Assembly (NCBI GenBank): GCA_934631005.1
Contig: CAKTXA010000033.1
Span: forward strand, 1-28,455
DNA from: an uncultured Oscillospiraceae bacterium
GTDB lineage: Bacteria; Bacillota; Clostridia; Oscillospirales; Oscillospiraceae
Length of the DNA: 28,455 bases
Reading direction: 5' to 3'
The stretch's first letter is position 1. Every line of letters begins with the position of its first letter. The notes under the pieces were generated by a model. The model saw only the letters and a list, made by a program, of their open reading frames with translations, was not told the origin of the DNA and did no database searches. Made by a program: the position numbers and the translations under genes. Below, in pieces: positions 1 to 8,484 of the stretch.

Positions 1-60
1 TTTACTCCAGACTGTAAATGATCTCCCCGAACAAACTGTAAATAATCATACCGGGCTATA

Positions 61-297
61 CAGACCACATCGGCCCGTTGCGGTACGCACCTACGGTTTT
101 ACGAAACCCATCGGCGAATCCGATGGTGCCCTACGGGAGGGGCAGAGTCTCTCCCCTACGTCCAAATAAGGGGTGCGGTGTGCGGGCCGATGTGGTCATC
201 GGCCCCTACGAACGTGTTGCGAGATCGCCGTTCGTTGTACAAATTTGCGATTGTGTCCTGCGCGGGAGGGGCAGAGCCCCTCCCCTACGTTACGACG
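61..297. repeat. mosaic of dispersed palindromic repeats (left cluster)
   Basis: No convincing gene lies in positions 1-338. Two copies of a GC-rich palindrome (GGGAGGGGC..GCCCCTCCCC type, followed by TACGT) lie at about 131-162 and 263-297. The block 152-209 reappears inverted at 8495-8553 with one mismatch in 59 bases, and 94-119 matches 8655-8680 in the same orientation with two mismatches. A partial copy of the ACCACATCGGCCC segment lies at 64-76. The first 60 bases show nothing recognisable. The array is downstream of the macB-like gene, which reads towards it. Confidence 0.85.
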
Positions 298-301
298 AAA
301 G

Positions 302-329
302 CCGCCCGGCTTATGGAAAAGCCGGGCGG
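302..329 (-). terminator. hairpin after the macB-like permease
   Basis: An 11-bp perfect inverted repeat (302-312 with 319-329) lies 9 bases past the stop codon of the minus-strand permease. The following minus-strand sequence is CTTTCG, so the U-tract is poor; this is a likely but weak intrinsic terminator. Confidence 0.5.
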
Positions 330-338
330 GATCTTTGC

Positions 339-1610
339 TTATTCGTACCGCAGTGCCTCGATCGGATCGAGCTTTGCGGCCTTATTGGCGGGGTAGTAGC
401 CGAAGAAGACGCCGACTGCCAGGGAGAAGCCGACGGCCAGGGCGATGCTGCCGAGGCCGGGCAGGCTCGGGGCGTCGAGCAGCGAACTGCCCACGTAGCC
501 CAGCAGCGTTCCCAGCAGAATGCCGATGATGCCGCCGACCAGGCAGATGATGATGCTCTCCACCACGAACTGCTCGCGGATGTCGCCGTTCGTCGCGCCG
601 AGGGCCTTGCGGGTGCCGATCTCGCGCGTGCGCTCCGTGACCGAGACGAGCATGATGTTCATCACCCCGATGCCGCCGACCAGCAGCGAGATGGCGGCGA
701 TGACCGAGATGGCGATGGAGAGCTTGCGCATCATGCTGTCCACCGACTCGATGACGCTCTCCATGCTCATGGAGGTCACGCGGTAGTCGTCGTTATTGCG
801 GTAATAGCGGTTTATAAAATTGCTGATCTCGGTGCCGACGGCCGTGCTGTCGGCACCGGCGGCAGCCATGACGTTGAAGTACGAGTAGCCGTCCGCCGCG
901 CCCGTCAGGCGCTTGGCGGTGGTGACGGGGATGTAGAGGGTCGTAGAGAGATCCTTGTCCGATGCCGTGCTCACCATGAACGCCGAGGCCTTGTAGGTGT
1001 AAACGCCCACGATGCGCAGCCGCACGCGGTCATTTCGCAGCTGGACGGAAATTTCGCTGCCCAGCGCCGCCTGCGTGTCGCCGGCAAAGAGATTCTGCAC
1101 CAGCCGGTCGCTCACGACGCACACGCTGCGCTCGCCGTCGCAGTCCTTCTGCTCCAGAAAGCGGCCGGCCTGCAGGTCGACGTCGTTGATCTGAAACGCG
1201 CCGTCATTCACGCCGCTGACCGAGACGTTGGCATACAGCCGCCCGTCCTTGACCTGCCCGCTGCCGACGGATTCCGTCAGGCCCACGGCCTCAATGTCCG
1301 CCGCGTAGCGCGCGAGCATCTGCTCGATCATCTCGTCTGTAATGAGGTCGCCGTCCTCCGGCTGGCTCATCATGGTGCTGAGATCGCTCATGTCGAGCTG
1401 GCTCGTTTTCTGCTGCAGAGCCACCGAGATGGTGGACGCGCCGAAGCTGCTCATCTGGCTGGTGATGGTGTTGGACAGCCCGTCACCCACGGTCAGGATG
1501 CCGATGACGGCGGCAATGCCGATGATGATGCCGAGCATGGTCAGAAGCGCCCGCATTTTATTCGCGCGCAGGCCCTCGAGGGCGATGCGTAAATTTTCCA
1601 TCAGACGCAT
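339..1610 (-). CDS. MacB/FtsX-type ABC transporter permease
   Basis: This 423-residue membrane subunit belongs to the MacB/LolC/FtsX type of ABC machine, which moves substrates by mechanotransmission. One membrane segment lies near residues 20-42 (LLTMLGIIIGIAAVIGI). A large extracytoplasmic MacB-type domain follows to about residue 285, and three more helices fill the C-terminal 120 residues. The motif VTERTREIGTRKALGA before the third helix is typical of FtsX domains. I chose the ATG at 1610 because GAGGAGG lies 7 bases upstream and the start overlaps the ATPase stop. A longer frame reaches 1643 but lies wholly inside the ATPase gene. It is the last gene of an adaptor-ATPase-permease operon. 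The substrate is not evident; peptide or drug export is the usual role of such cassettes in Firmicutes. Confidence 0.93.
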   Translation of the reverse strand: MRLMENLRIALEGLRANKMRALLTMLGIIIGIAAVIGILTVGDGLSNTITSQMSSFGASTISVALQQKTSQLDMSDLSTMMSQPEDGDLITDEMIEQMLARYAADIEAVGLTESVGSGQVKDGRLYANVSVSGVNDGAFQINDVDLQAGRFLEQKDCDGERSVCVVSDRLVQNLFAGDTQAALGSEISVQLRNDRVRLRIVGVYTYKASAFMVSTASDKDLSTTLYIPVTTAKRLTGAADGYSYFNVMAAAGADSTAVGTEISNFINRYYRNNDDYRVTSMSMESVIESVDSMMRKLSIAISVIAAISLLVGGIGVMNIMLVSVTERTREIGTRKALGATNGDIREQFVVESIIICLVGGIIGILLGTLLGYVGSSLLDAPSLPGLGSIALAVGFSLAVGVFFGYYPANKAAKLDPIEALRYE

Positions 1611-2305
1611 GAGGCCGCCTCCTCGCTGAGCACGCCGTCGCACATGGTGAGCACGCGCTGCGTCTCCATGGCAAGCTCCCGGTTGTGCGTGATCAGGACG
1701 ATGGTCTTGCCCTGCTCCCGGTTGAGCCGGTGGAACAGGTCCATGACCATGCGTCCGGTTTTACTGTCCAGCGCGCCAGTCGGCTCATCCGCCAGAATGA
1801 TGGCGGGGTCGTTGGCCATGGCGCGCGCGATGGCCACGCGCTGCTTCTGCCCGCCGGACAGCTCGTTCGGCTGGTGCGTCATGCGGTCAGACATGCCGAC
1901 CATGTCCAAAAGCGCCTTCGCGCGCTCGGTGCGCTTTTTTTGCGGCACCCCGGCGTAGAGCATCGGAAGCTCCACGTTTCGCAGCGCGTTCGTCCGGCCG
2001 ATGAGGTTGAAATTCTGAAAGACAAAGCCGATCTTGCGGTTGCGGATGGCGGACAGCTCGCGGTCGTCCGCGTCCTCAATGACCGTGCCGTCCAGCCAGT
2101 AGCTGCCCTCGGTGGGGCGGTCGAGCGCGCCGATGAGGTTCATCAGCGTGGACTTTCCCGAGCCGGACGCGCCCACGATGGACACAAATTCGCCCTCGCG
2201 CACGTCCAGGTCGATGCCGTGCAGGATCTCCAGCTCGTTTTCAAGACCGACGTTAAAGCGCTTGTAGATGCCGCGCATCCGGATCAGCTGTTTTTGTTCG
2301 CTCAT
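1601..2305 (-). CDS. MacB-type ABC transporter ATP-binding protein
   Basis: A 234-residue ATPase that powers the neighbouring permease from the cytoplasmic side. It has Walker A GASGSGKS near residue 37, the Q-loop in VFQNFNLI, the signature LSGGQKQR, Walker B IILADEPTGALD and the switch His in LITHN. This pattern fits the LolD/MacB/YknY group. The ATG at 2305 overlaps the TGA of the upstream adaptor gene (ATGA), so translation is probably coupled; a frame starting 18 bases further up has no better ribosome site. The 3' end overlaps the permease start by 10 bases. I have high confidence in the family and none in a specific substrate. Confidence 0.95.
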   Translation of the reverse strand: MSEQKQLIRMRGIYKRFNVGLENELEILHGIDLDVREGEFVSIVGASGSGKSTLMNLIGALDRPTEGSYWLDGTVIEDADDRELSAIRNRKIGFVFQNFNLIGRTNALRNVELPMLYAGVPQKKRTERAKALLDMVGMSDRMTHQPNELSGGQKQRVAIARAMANDPAIILADEPTGALDSKTGRMVMDLFHRLNREQGKTIVLITHNRELAMETQRVLTMCDGVLSEEAASCV

Positions 2306-4068
2306 CCCATCATCCCCGCCCACATCTCGTATTGCTGGGACGCCGCGGTGAGCGTCTGGCCGACGAGCAGCCGGTAGTTATCCGGCGCGTGCACCACGCG
2401 CACGCCCTCGGCGATGCCGTCGCCGGTGACGGCGATGTCCAGATCGTCGTCCATGCCGGTCTCAACGGGCACCTCGTGCAGCGTATATTTGCCGCCGCCG
2501 AGGTCCTCCACGGTCAGCACGCAGGACTGGCCGCCGTCATTCTGATACACCGCGTCATACGGCACGACCAGAACATCCTTGGTTTCCTCCAGAATGTAAT
2601 CAAGCTGCGCTTCCAGACCGATGCGAAGCCCGGTATCGGCGCTCTCGACGGCGACCTCGGTGTCAAACAACGCGTCGCTGCCCGCGGCGCTCGTCACGCC
2701 GTAGGCGTTTTTCTGCGCCGTGGGGGCGATGGTGGTGACGGAGCCGTCAAATTCCTCGTCGCCCGTCGCGTCCGAGCGGATGGCGACCTTTTGGCCGACG
2801 GCGACCTTGCCGATGTCATAGCCCTTGACGGTCGTTTTGATGACGAGATCGTCCAGATCCTCGATCACGAACAGCAGCCCGCTGCCGCCTGCGCCGACGC
2901 TTGCATAAACGGCCGTGACCGTGCCGTCACAGGGGGCGGTGATGGTGGCGTCTTCCAGCTGCTTTTCCAGCTGCGCGATCGACTCCTGCGTGACGGCGGT
3001 GCTGGCCCCGGCCTGCGCCGACTGCACGGCGTTCTGATAGCTCTCCAGCTGCCCACCGACCGCCTGCTGTGTGGACTCCAGATTTTTGGCCGCCTTGTCA
3101 TAGGCGTCCTTTGCCGACTGCACGGCGTCCTCATAATCGCTCAGAGCGTTGTCCGTGCCGGTCTCGGCGGCGCGGTACGACGCCTTTGCCAGCCGGTAGG
3201 CATCCGCTGCCGTGTCCACCTGCTGCTCGAGCGTATCGCACTGCGCATCGGCGGTGTTATAGGCACTCTGCGCCTGCGTATATGCCAGCTGCAGCCCGTC
3301 GATCTGCTGCTGCTTTTGCGCGTATTCCGCGGAGCCTGCCTCCAGCGATTTCAGCTCCTCCTGCGCGGTGGCCAGCGCATTGCCTGCGTCAGCCAATGCC
3401 TGTGCTGCCGTGTCGCGCGCCGACTGCGCGGTGTCCAGCGCGTTTTCGGCGCTCTCCAGCGCGCTCGCGGCCTGCGCGCGGGCGTTTTCGGCGCTGAGAA
3501 GGGACGTGTTCTCGCCGTCGTCCAGCGACTGCGCGTAGCGCTCCAGCGCCGTCTGCGCCTTTTCATACGCGTCCTTCGCCGAGTCGACCTGCGCCTGCGC
3601 GGCAAGTAAACTCGCGTTCAGCCCGTCGTCGAGCGACTGCTTGAAGGTGTTGTAGCTGTCCTGCGCGCTTTTGAGCTGCGCGCCGCCCGCTGCCTGCGCG
3701 GTCGACAGGCTGGCGCGCTGCGTGCTGATCTGATTTTCCACGCTCTCGCCGTCCAGCTCCGCCAGCACGTCGCCCGCGTGCACATAGTCGCCGACCTCCA
3801 CCGCCACGCTCTTGACCGGCAGCGCGAGCGTGGAGTAGACATTCGTCGCGTCCGCGCTCTCCACGGTGCCGTTTGCGGAGATGGTGCTGCGAAGATCCGT
3901 GCGGCTGACGAGCGTGGTGTCGCTCAGGCGCAGCACCGCCGACGCCTTCCCCGCGCCGAGCAGCCCCGGTACGATCAGCACCGCCGCGATCACCAGCACC
4001 ACGCCGCCGATCACGAACCAGCGCTTTTTGACCTTTTTCTTCTTTTTGACCCCTGCTGCTTCCGCCAT
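2302..4068 (-). CDS. MacA/HlyD-type membrane fusion (adaptor) protein
   Basis: A 588-residue adaptor anchored by one N-terminal helix (residues 17-39) after a lysine-rich cytoplasmic stretch. The first half-lipoyl motif lies around 83-107 (VGDYVHAGDVLAELDG). An unusually long Ala/Gln/Ser-rich coiled coil spans about 110-372. The second lipoyl half follows at 373-403 (ATITAPCDGTVTAVYASVG), then beta-barrel and membrane-proximal domains. In Gram-positives such adaptors work with MacB-like ATPase and permease, as the next two overlapping genes show. The coil contains a duplicated segment: SLDDGLNASLL at 145-155 and SLDDGENTSLL at 181-191. The ATG at 4068 is preceded by AAGGGG/AAAGGG; the gene starts the operon. 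Confidence 0.92.
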   Translation of the reverse strand: MAEAAGVKKKKKVKKRWFVIGGVVLVIAAVLIVPGLLGAGKASAVLRLSDTTLVSRTDLRSTISANGTVESADATNVYSTLALPVKSVAVEVGDYVHAGDVLAELDGESVENQISTQRASLSTAQAAGGAQLKSAQDSYNTFKQSLDDGLNASLLAAQAQVDSAKDAYEKAQTALERYAQSLDDGENTSLLSAENARAQAASALESAENALDTAQSARDTAAQALADAGNALATAQEELKSLEAGSAEYAQKQQQIDGLQLAYTQAQSAYNTADAQCDTLEQQVDTAADAYRLAKASYRAAETGTDNALSDYEDAVQSAKDAYDKAAKNLESTQQAVGGQLESYQNAVQSAQAGASTAVTQESIAQLEKQLEDATITAPCDGTVTAVYASVGAGGSGLLFVIEDLDDLVIKTTVKGYDIGKVAVGQKVAIRSDATGDEEFDGSVTTIAPTAQKNAYGVTSAAGSDALFDTEVAVESADTGLRIGLEAQLDYILEETKDVLVVPYDAVYQNDGGQSCVLTVEDLGGGKYTLHEVPVETGMDDDLDIAVTGDGIAEGVRVVHAPDNYRLLVGQTLTAASQQYEMWAGMMG

Positions 4069-4095
4069 GGCCCTTTGCCCCTTTAATTACATTTT

Positions 4096-4259
4096 AGGCA
4101 ACACCGCACAATTGCGTCGGCGCGCTTCGGCGGATCTTTTCCGCCAATTCTGCGGTTTGAAACGTGCGAAATACACAAAGTATTCCTGCACGTTTCAAAC
4201 CTTGACTTGACGAAAAATCTCTCGCCGAATCTGCTTGTCGAATTGTGCGGTGCTGCCTT
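4096..4259. repeat. MITE-like element with terminal inverted repeats
   Basis: The ends form an 18-bp inverted repeat with one mismatch: AGGCAACACCGCACAATT at 4096-4113 against 4241-4258. Inside, 4154-4167 and 4188-4201 form a perfect 14-bp inverted repeat (GGTTTGAAACGTGC), and a shorter hairpin lies at 4129-4145. CATTTT occurs on both sides (4090-4095 and 4260-4265), as expected for a target-site duplication. No transposase gene is present. The element lies between asnS and the efflux adaptor gene and would be in that operon's leader if its promoter lies beyond 4266. Confidence 0.75.
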
Positions 4260-4334
4260 CATTTTGTGCTCACAGTATAGCGATGCATTGTGAATAATAT
4301 GTAAATATCCCCTGTAAAAATCGTGAAAATCGCC

Positions 4335-4366
4335 AAAAAAGAACCTCTGACTGAATTGGTCAGAGG
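4335..4366 (-). terminator. intrinsic terminator of asnA-asnS
   Basis: The inverted repeat CCTCTGAC/GTCAGAGG (4344-4351 and 4359-4366) with a 7-base loop lies just past the asnS stop. It is followed on the minus strand by a run of six T (4335-4340 complement). This is a classic Rho-independent terminator. Confidence 0.88.
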
Positions 4367-4379
4367 CTCTCTCGTTTGC

Positions 4380-5774
<1,395 letters not shown>

Positions 5775-5815
5775 ATTGATCTCCTCTTTTCAAAGCGCCC
5801 GGTGGGGGCGGATAA

Positions 5816-6823
5816 TTACAATAGCAGGATGCCTGCATCCTGACAGGTCTTGCGGGTGTTTTCATCCCACAGGCTGGACTGCACCTCGCCGATGTGGCAC
5901 GTGCCGATCATCAGCATACACACGCGGCTCTGGCCGATGCCGCCGCCCATGGTCAGCGGCAGCTCGCCGGCAAGAAGCATCTTGTGGAACGGCAGCTCGC
6001 GGCGCTCCTCGCACCCGGCGAGCTTCAGCTGCTCCGCCAGCGACACCTCATCCACGCGGATGCCCATGGACGAAATTTCGAACGCGCACTCCAGAACGGG
6101 GTTCCACATCAGAATATCGCCGTTGAGCGCCCAGTCGTCATAGTCCGGCGCGCGGCCGTCGTGCGGCTTTCCGGAGCGGAGCTTGCCGCCGATCTGCATG
6201 AGGAACACCGTGTGATGCTCGCGCACGATGGCGTTTTCGCGCTCCTTGGGGGTGAGGCCGGGGTATTTGTCCTCCAGCTCCTGCGTGGTGATGAAATACA
6301 CCTCGCGCTCGAGCTTCGTGTGCAGGCTCGGGAAGGCGATGCCAAGCGCGTCGTTCGTCTCGCACACGGCGCCCACGATGTCGCGCACGGTGCGGCGCAG
6401 ATACGCTTCATTGCGGTCCTCGCGGGTGATGACCTTTTCCCAGTCCCACTGGTCGACGTAGACCGAGTGGAGGTTATCCACCTCTTCATCGCGGCGGATG
6501 GCGTTCATATCGGTGAACAGACCCTTGCCGGGCTTAAAATCGTAGCGCTTAAGGGCCAGGCGCTTCCACTTGGCCAGCGAATGCACCACCTGCGCCTGTG
6601 CGCCGACGTCCGGGATGTCAAAGCTCACCGGGCGCTCGTAGCCGTTGAGGTTGTCGTTCAGCCCGGAGTTCTCGTCCACGAACAGCGGCGCGGACACGCG
6701 GCGCAGATTGAGCGCATTGCCGAGATTGACCTGGAAATTGCTCTTGATAAATTCGATGGCGCGCTGCAGCTCATACACGCTCAGCGGCGCTTTGTACCCG
6801 GCAGGAATTGCGACTTTGCTCAT
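5816..6823 (-). CDS. asnA: aspartate-ammonia ligase (ammonia-dependent asparagine synthetase)
   Basis: A 335-residue enzyme making asparagine from aspartate, ammonia and ATP in the cytosol. AsnA is a structural relative of the class II Asp/Asn-tRNA synthetase core. Recognisable blocks are VNLGNALNLRRVSAPLFVD near the N-terminus, LHSVYVDQWDWEKVI in the middle, the REHHTVFLMQIGGKL stretch, and GGGIGQSRVCMLMI near the C-terminus. Length matches the E. coli enzyme (about 330). The ATG at 6823 has AAGGAG 8 bases upstream; the frame could extend 7 codons further but without a ribosome site. A consensus promoter lies directly upstream. It is the first gene of the asnA-asnS pair. Confidence 0.97.
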   Translation of the reverse strand: MSKVAIPAGYKAPLSVYELQRAIEFIKSNFQVNLGNALNLRRVSAPLFVDENSGLNDNLNGYERPVSFDIPDVGAQAQVVHSLAKWKRLALKRYDFKPGKGLFTDMNAIRRDEEVDNLHSVYVDQWDWEKVITREDRNEAYLRRTVRDIVGAVCETNDALGIAFPSLHTKLEREVYFITTQELEDKYPGLTPKERENAIVREHHTVFLMQIGGKLRSGKPHDGRAPDYDDWALNGDILMWNPVLECAFEISSMGIRVDEVSLAEQLKLAGCEERRELPFHKMLLAGELPLTMGGGIGQSRVCMLMIGTCHIGEVQSSLWDENTRKTCQDAGILLL

Positions 6824-6855
6824 GGTAAGACTCCTTCTTCTCAAAATAATGACAT

Positions 6856-6884
6856 ATTATACTACAGTTTTCCCGCGCTTTCAA
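6856..6884 (-). promoter_or_regulatory. promoter of asnA-asnS
   Basis: On the minus strand TTGAAA (6879-6884) and TATAAT (6856-6861) are separated by exactly 17 bases. The predicted leader is only about 25 nt, so a T-box or riboswitch cannot fit before the asnA start. Confidence 0.85.
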
Positions 6885-6907
6885 GATACATCCCCCGATA
6901 TTTGCGC

Positions 6908-6940
6908 AAAAACCGGGCGCGGCCCGTCGGCTGCGCCCGG
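6908..6940 (-). terminator. terminator of the XRE regulator gene
   Basis: CCGGGCGC/GCGCCCGG (6913-6920 with 6933-6940) is a strong hairpin followed on the minus strand by TTTTTG. It lies 9 bases past the regulator stop and upstream of the asnA promoter, separating the two units. Confidence 0.85.
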
Positions 6941-6948
6941 AACTGCAT

Positions 6949-7536
6949 TTATTTTTTGCGGAACACGCGGAACAGCTCCCACAGAATGATGAGCACCTGC
7001 ACCGCCGCGCACACGATGAAGATCTGCGACAGGTTCCCCACCTGCGGGAACGACAAAAACAGGCACACGCCCAGCGTCCAGATGAGCACCGTGATCGACG
7101 CCGTCTGCTGCCAGATGCCCCACCACAGGCTCGTAAATACGATCGACACGATCGCCGCCACCGGCACCGCGTACACAAAGAACATCCACGCCGGGAACGG
7201 CACCTCCGCGATGGCGAACGCCGTAAACAAGATCGTCGCCAGCACGAACACGATCGCCACCGACAAAAGGTAAATGAACAGATGGTAATACGGCTTGGAC
7301 TTCTTCGGCGCTTCCACCTCGCCGATGAGGTTGCTCACCGTCACGCCGTACAGATCGGCGATCTGCGCCAGAATGAACACATCCGGCAGACTCTCTCCGC
7401 GCTCCCACTTGGAGACGGATTTATCCGAGTAGTTCAGCTTTTCCGCCAGGTCCATCTGCGTATCGTGATGGGCCTTGCGGTAGGCTGTGATATTTTTTGC
7501 GATCGTCCGCCGCATGCTTGTCTCTTCAACCTTCAA
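6949..7536 (-). CDS. membrane-anchored XRE-family transcriptional regulator
   Basis: About 195 residues. The N-terminal 70 residues form a Cro/C1-type helix-turn-helix (QMDLAEKLNYSDKSVSKWERGESLPDV). After the linker EAPKKSKPYYH come four hydrophobic segments, so the DNA-binding domain is tethered to the membrane. This layout is common in Clostridia, where such proteins may sense membrane or cell-envelope state; the signal here is unknown. I favour the TTG at 7536 because AAGGAG lies 9 bases upstream; the ATG at 7515 (188 aa) has only a weak GAAGAGA. The promoter region upstream holds a perfect 10-bp-arm palindrome, suggesting autoregulation. A terminator separates it from asnA. Confidence 0.85.
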   Translation of the reverse strand: MKVEETSMRRTIAKNITAYRKAHHDTQMDLAEKLNYSDKSVSKWERGESLPDVFILAQIADLYGVTVSNLIGEVEAPKKSKPYYHLFIYLLSVAIVFVLATILFTAFAIAEVPFPAWMFFVYAVPVAAIVSIVFTSLWWGIWQQTASITVLIWTLGVCLFLSFPQVGNLSQIFIVCAAVQVLIILWELFRVFRKK

Positions 7537-7686
7537 GCAGACCCGCTCCTTCCCAAAAGCCTTGCTATTACTGGAAATTCTACTGCCGGTAGAGTGCATC
7601 TCTCACCAAAATTGACCCGCCGGAACAGCCGGTAGGGTGACAATTCCCCGCGCGTGCGGTAAGCTGTCGCTGTAAAAAGTTGTTGC

Positions 7687-7714
7687 TTGTCATCCAGGCA
7701 GCTGCTGATATACT
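7687..7714 (+). promoter_or_regulatory. candidate plus-strand promoter of a small RNA
   Basis: TTGTCA (7687-7692) and TATACT (7709-7714) are spaced by 16 bases. No reading frame follows before the hairpin at 7763-7796, so a transcript from here would be a short non-coding RNA. Confidence 0.5.
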
Positions 7715-7730
7715 GAAGAACAGTATATCA
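7706..7730. promoter_or_regulatory. perfect palindrome, likely operator
   Basis: TGATATACTG, a 5-base spacer AAGAA, then CAGTATATCA: ten matched bases on each arm. It contains TATACT on both strands, so it overlaps the -10 elements of two divergent candidate promoters. It is a natural binding site for the adjacent XRE regulator dimer (inference). Confidence 0.7.
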
Positions 7731-7750
7731 CATAATTTCGCGCGGCGCAA
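7722..7750 (-). promoter_or_regulatory. promoter of the XRE regulator gene
   Basis: On the minus strand TTGCGC (7745-7750) and TATACT (7722-7727) are 17 bases apart; the -10 lies inside the palindrome. This would give a long leader of about 180 nt before the TTG start at 7536. Confidence 0.55.
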
Positions 7751-7762
7751 GCCGCATGAATC

Positions 7763-7803
7763 GCGCGCAGTGCTCTCACACACCGGCACTGCGCGCAATC
7801 TTT
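7763..7803 (+). terminator. strong hairpin with U-tract
   Basis: GCGCGCAGTGC/GCACTGCGCGC is a perfect 11-bp stem with a 12-base loop, followed by AATCTTTTT on the plus strand. It lies upstream of the DUF2284 promoter and ends the candidate small RNA. Confidence 0.75.
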
Positions 7804-7817
7804 TTACGTGCCGCCGG

Positions 7818-7846
7818 TTGACGCGCCGTGCCGAATTGGGTACAAT
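7818..7846 (+). promoter_or_regulatory. promoter of the DUF2284 gene
   Basis: TTGACG (7818-7823) and TACAAT (7841-7846) are separated by 17 bases, and the gene start is 28 bases further on. Confidence 0.8.
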
Positions 7847-7873
7847 AAAAATATACGAAAGGAGGCGGCGGTG

Positions 7874-8416
7874 ATGCTGGATCGGGAGCGGCTGGAAAAG
7901 GAACTGGCGGAGCTGCCGCTGTTTCAGTTTGCGTATATCGACACGAAGGAGCTTGTGTTCACCGAGCGGGTGCGCACGATCTGCGAGCAGGAATGCCCGA
8001 TGTATAACACCACCTGGGCCTGCCCGCCCGCGGTGGGCACCGTGGCCGAATGCCGCGAGCGGTGCCTGGCCTTTCCCGAAGCGCTCGTCATCACCACGGT
8101 GACGGAGGTCAGCGACATCGCCAACATCGACGAGACACTTGCCACGCGCGCCCCGCATGAGGCCATCGCCCACCAGGTCGCGGCGCTCTTGCGCGCGCAG
8201 GAGCAGCAGGTGATGGTGCTGTCCACCGAGGCCTGCGCCGTGTGCGAGCACTGCGCCTGGCCGGATGCGCCCTGCCGCCACCCCGAGCGGATGTTCCCCT
8301 GCATCGAGAGCCACGGCATCCTCGCGACCGACCTCGCCGAAAAATGCGGCCTCGACTTCTTCAACGGCAACATCGTCACCTGGTTCTCGCTGCTGTTTTT
8401 TAAGGACAAAGGATAA
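7874..8416 (+). CDS. DUF2284 family predicted metal-binding protein
   Basis: A 180-residue cytoplasmic protein of the DUF2284 type. The sequence shows spaced cysteine motifs: CEQECPMYNTTWACPP near residues 35-52, and CAVCEHCAWPDAPCRHPERMFPC near 122-144. These suggest a zinc site or an iron-sulfur cluster. The family is common in anaerobic bacteria and archaea; its reaction is unknown to me. AAAGGAGG lies 8 bases before the ATG at 7874; a GTG at 7871 is also possible. It has its own promoter and a strong terminator, so it is probably monocistronic. It diverges from the membrane XRE regulator, which may control it. Confidence 0.88.
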   Translation: MLDRERLEKELAELPLFQFAYIDTKELVFTERVRTICEQECPMYNTTWACPPAVGTVAECRERCLAFPEALVITTVTEVSDIANIDETLATRAPHEAIAHQVAALLRAQEQQVMVLSTEACAVCEHCAWPDAPCRHPERMFPCIESHGILATDLAEKCGLDFFNGNIVTWFSLLFFKDKG

Positions 8417-8421
8417 CACCA

Positions 8422-8460
8422 CGCCCCGAGCCGGATCCCCCGGCCCGGGGCGCGGTTTTT
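8422..8460 (+). terminator. terminator of the DUF2284 gene
   Basis: CGCCCCG and GCCGG pair with CCGGC and CGGGGCG around a short loop, followed by CGGTTTTT. This is a strong intrinsic terminator starting 6 bases after the stop. Confidence 0.9.
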
Positions 8461-8484
8461 AAGTAAAAGGTAAAAGCGAATCGC

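Larger units (their letters stand above)
7720..7803 (+). ncRNA. candidate small RNA of about 80 nt
   Basis: The predicted transcript would start near 7720. It contains a five-pair hairpin closed by a GCAA (GNRA) tetraloop (7742-7755), then an 11-bp perfect stem (7763-7773 with 7786-7796) followed by AATCTTTTT. No upstream plus-strand gene needs this terminator, and the next gene has its own promoter at 7818-7846. The alternative is a decayed leader or attenuator of the DUF2284 gene. No known RNA family was recognised. Confidence 0.4.

Noticed and set aside
78..1592. Long plus-strand open frame (504 codons) opposite the macB-like gene
   Set aside because: The product is Asp/Ala/His/Arg-rich with no recognisable domain; it is a GC-driven antisense frame of a clear permease gene.
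6824..6948. T-box riboswitch before asnA
   Set aside because: A consensus promoter lies about 25 bases from the start's leader and a terminator of the previous gene just beyond; there is no space for a T-box.
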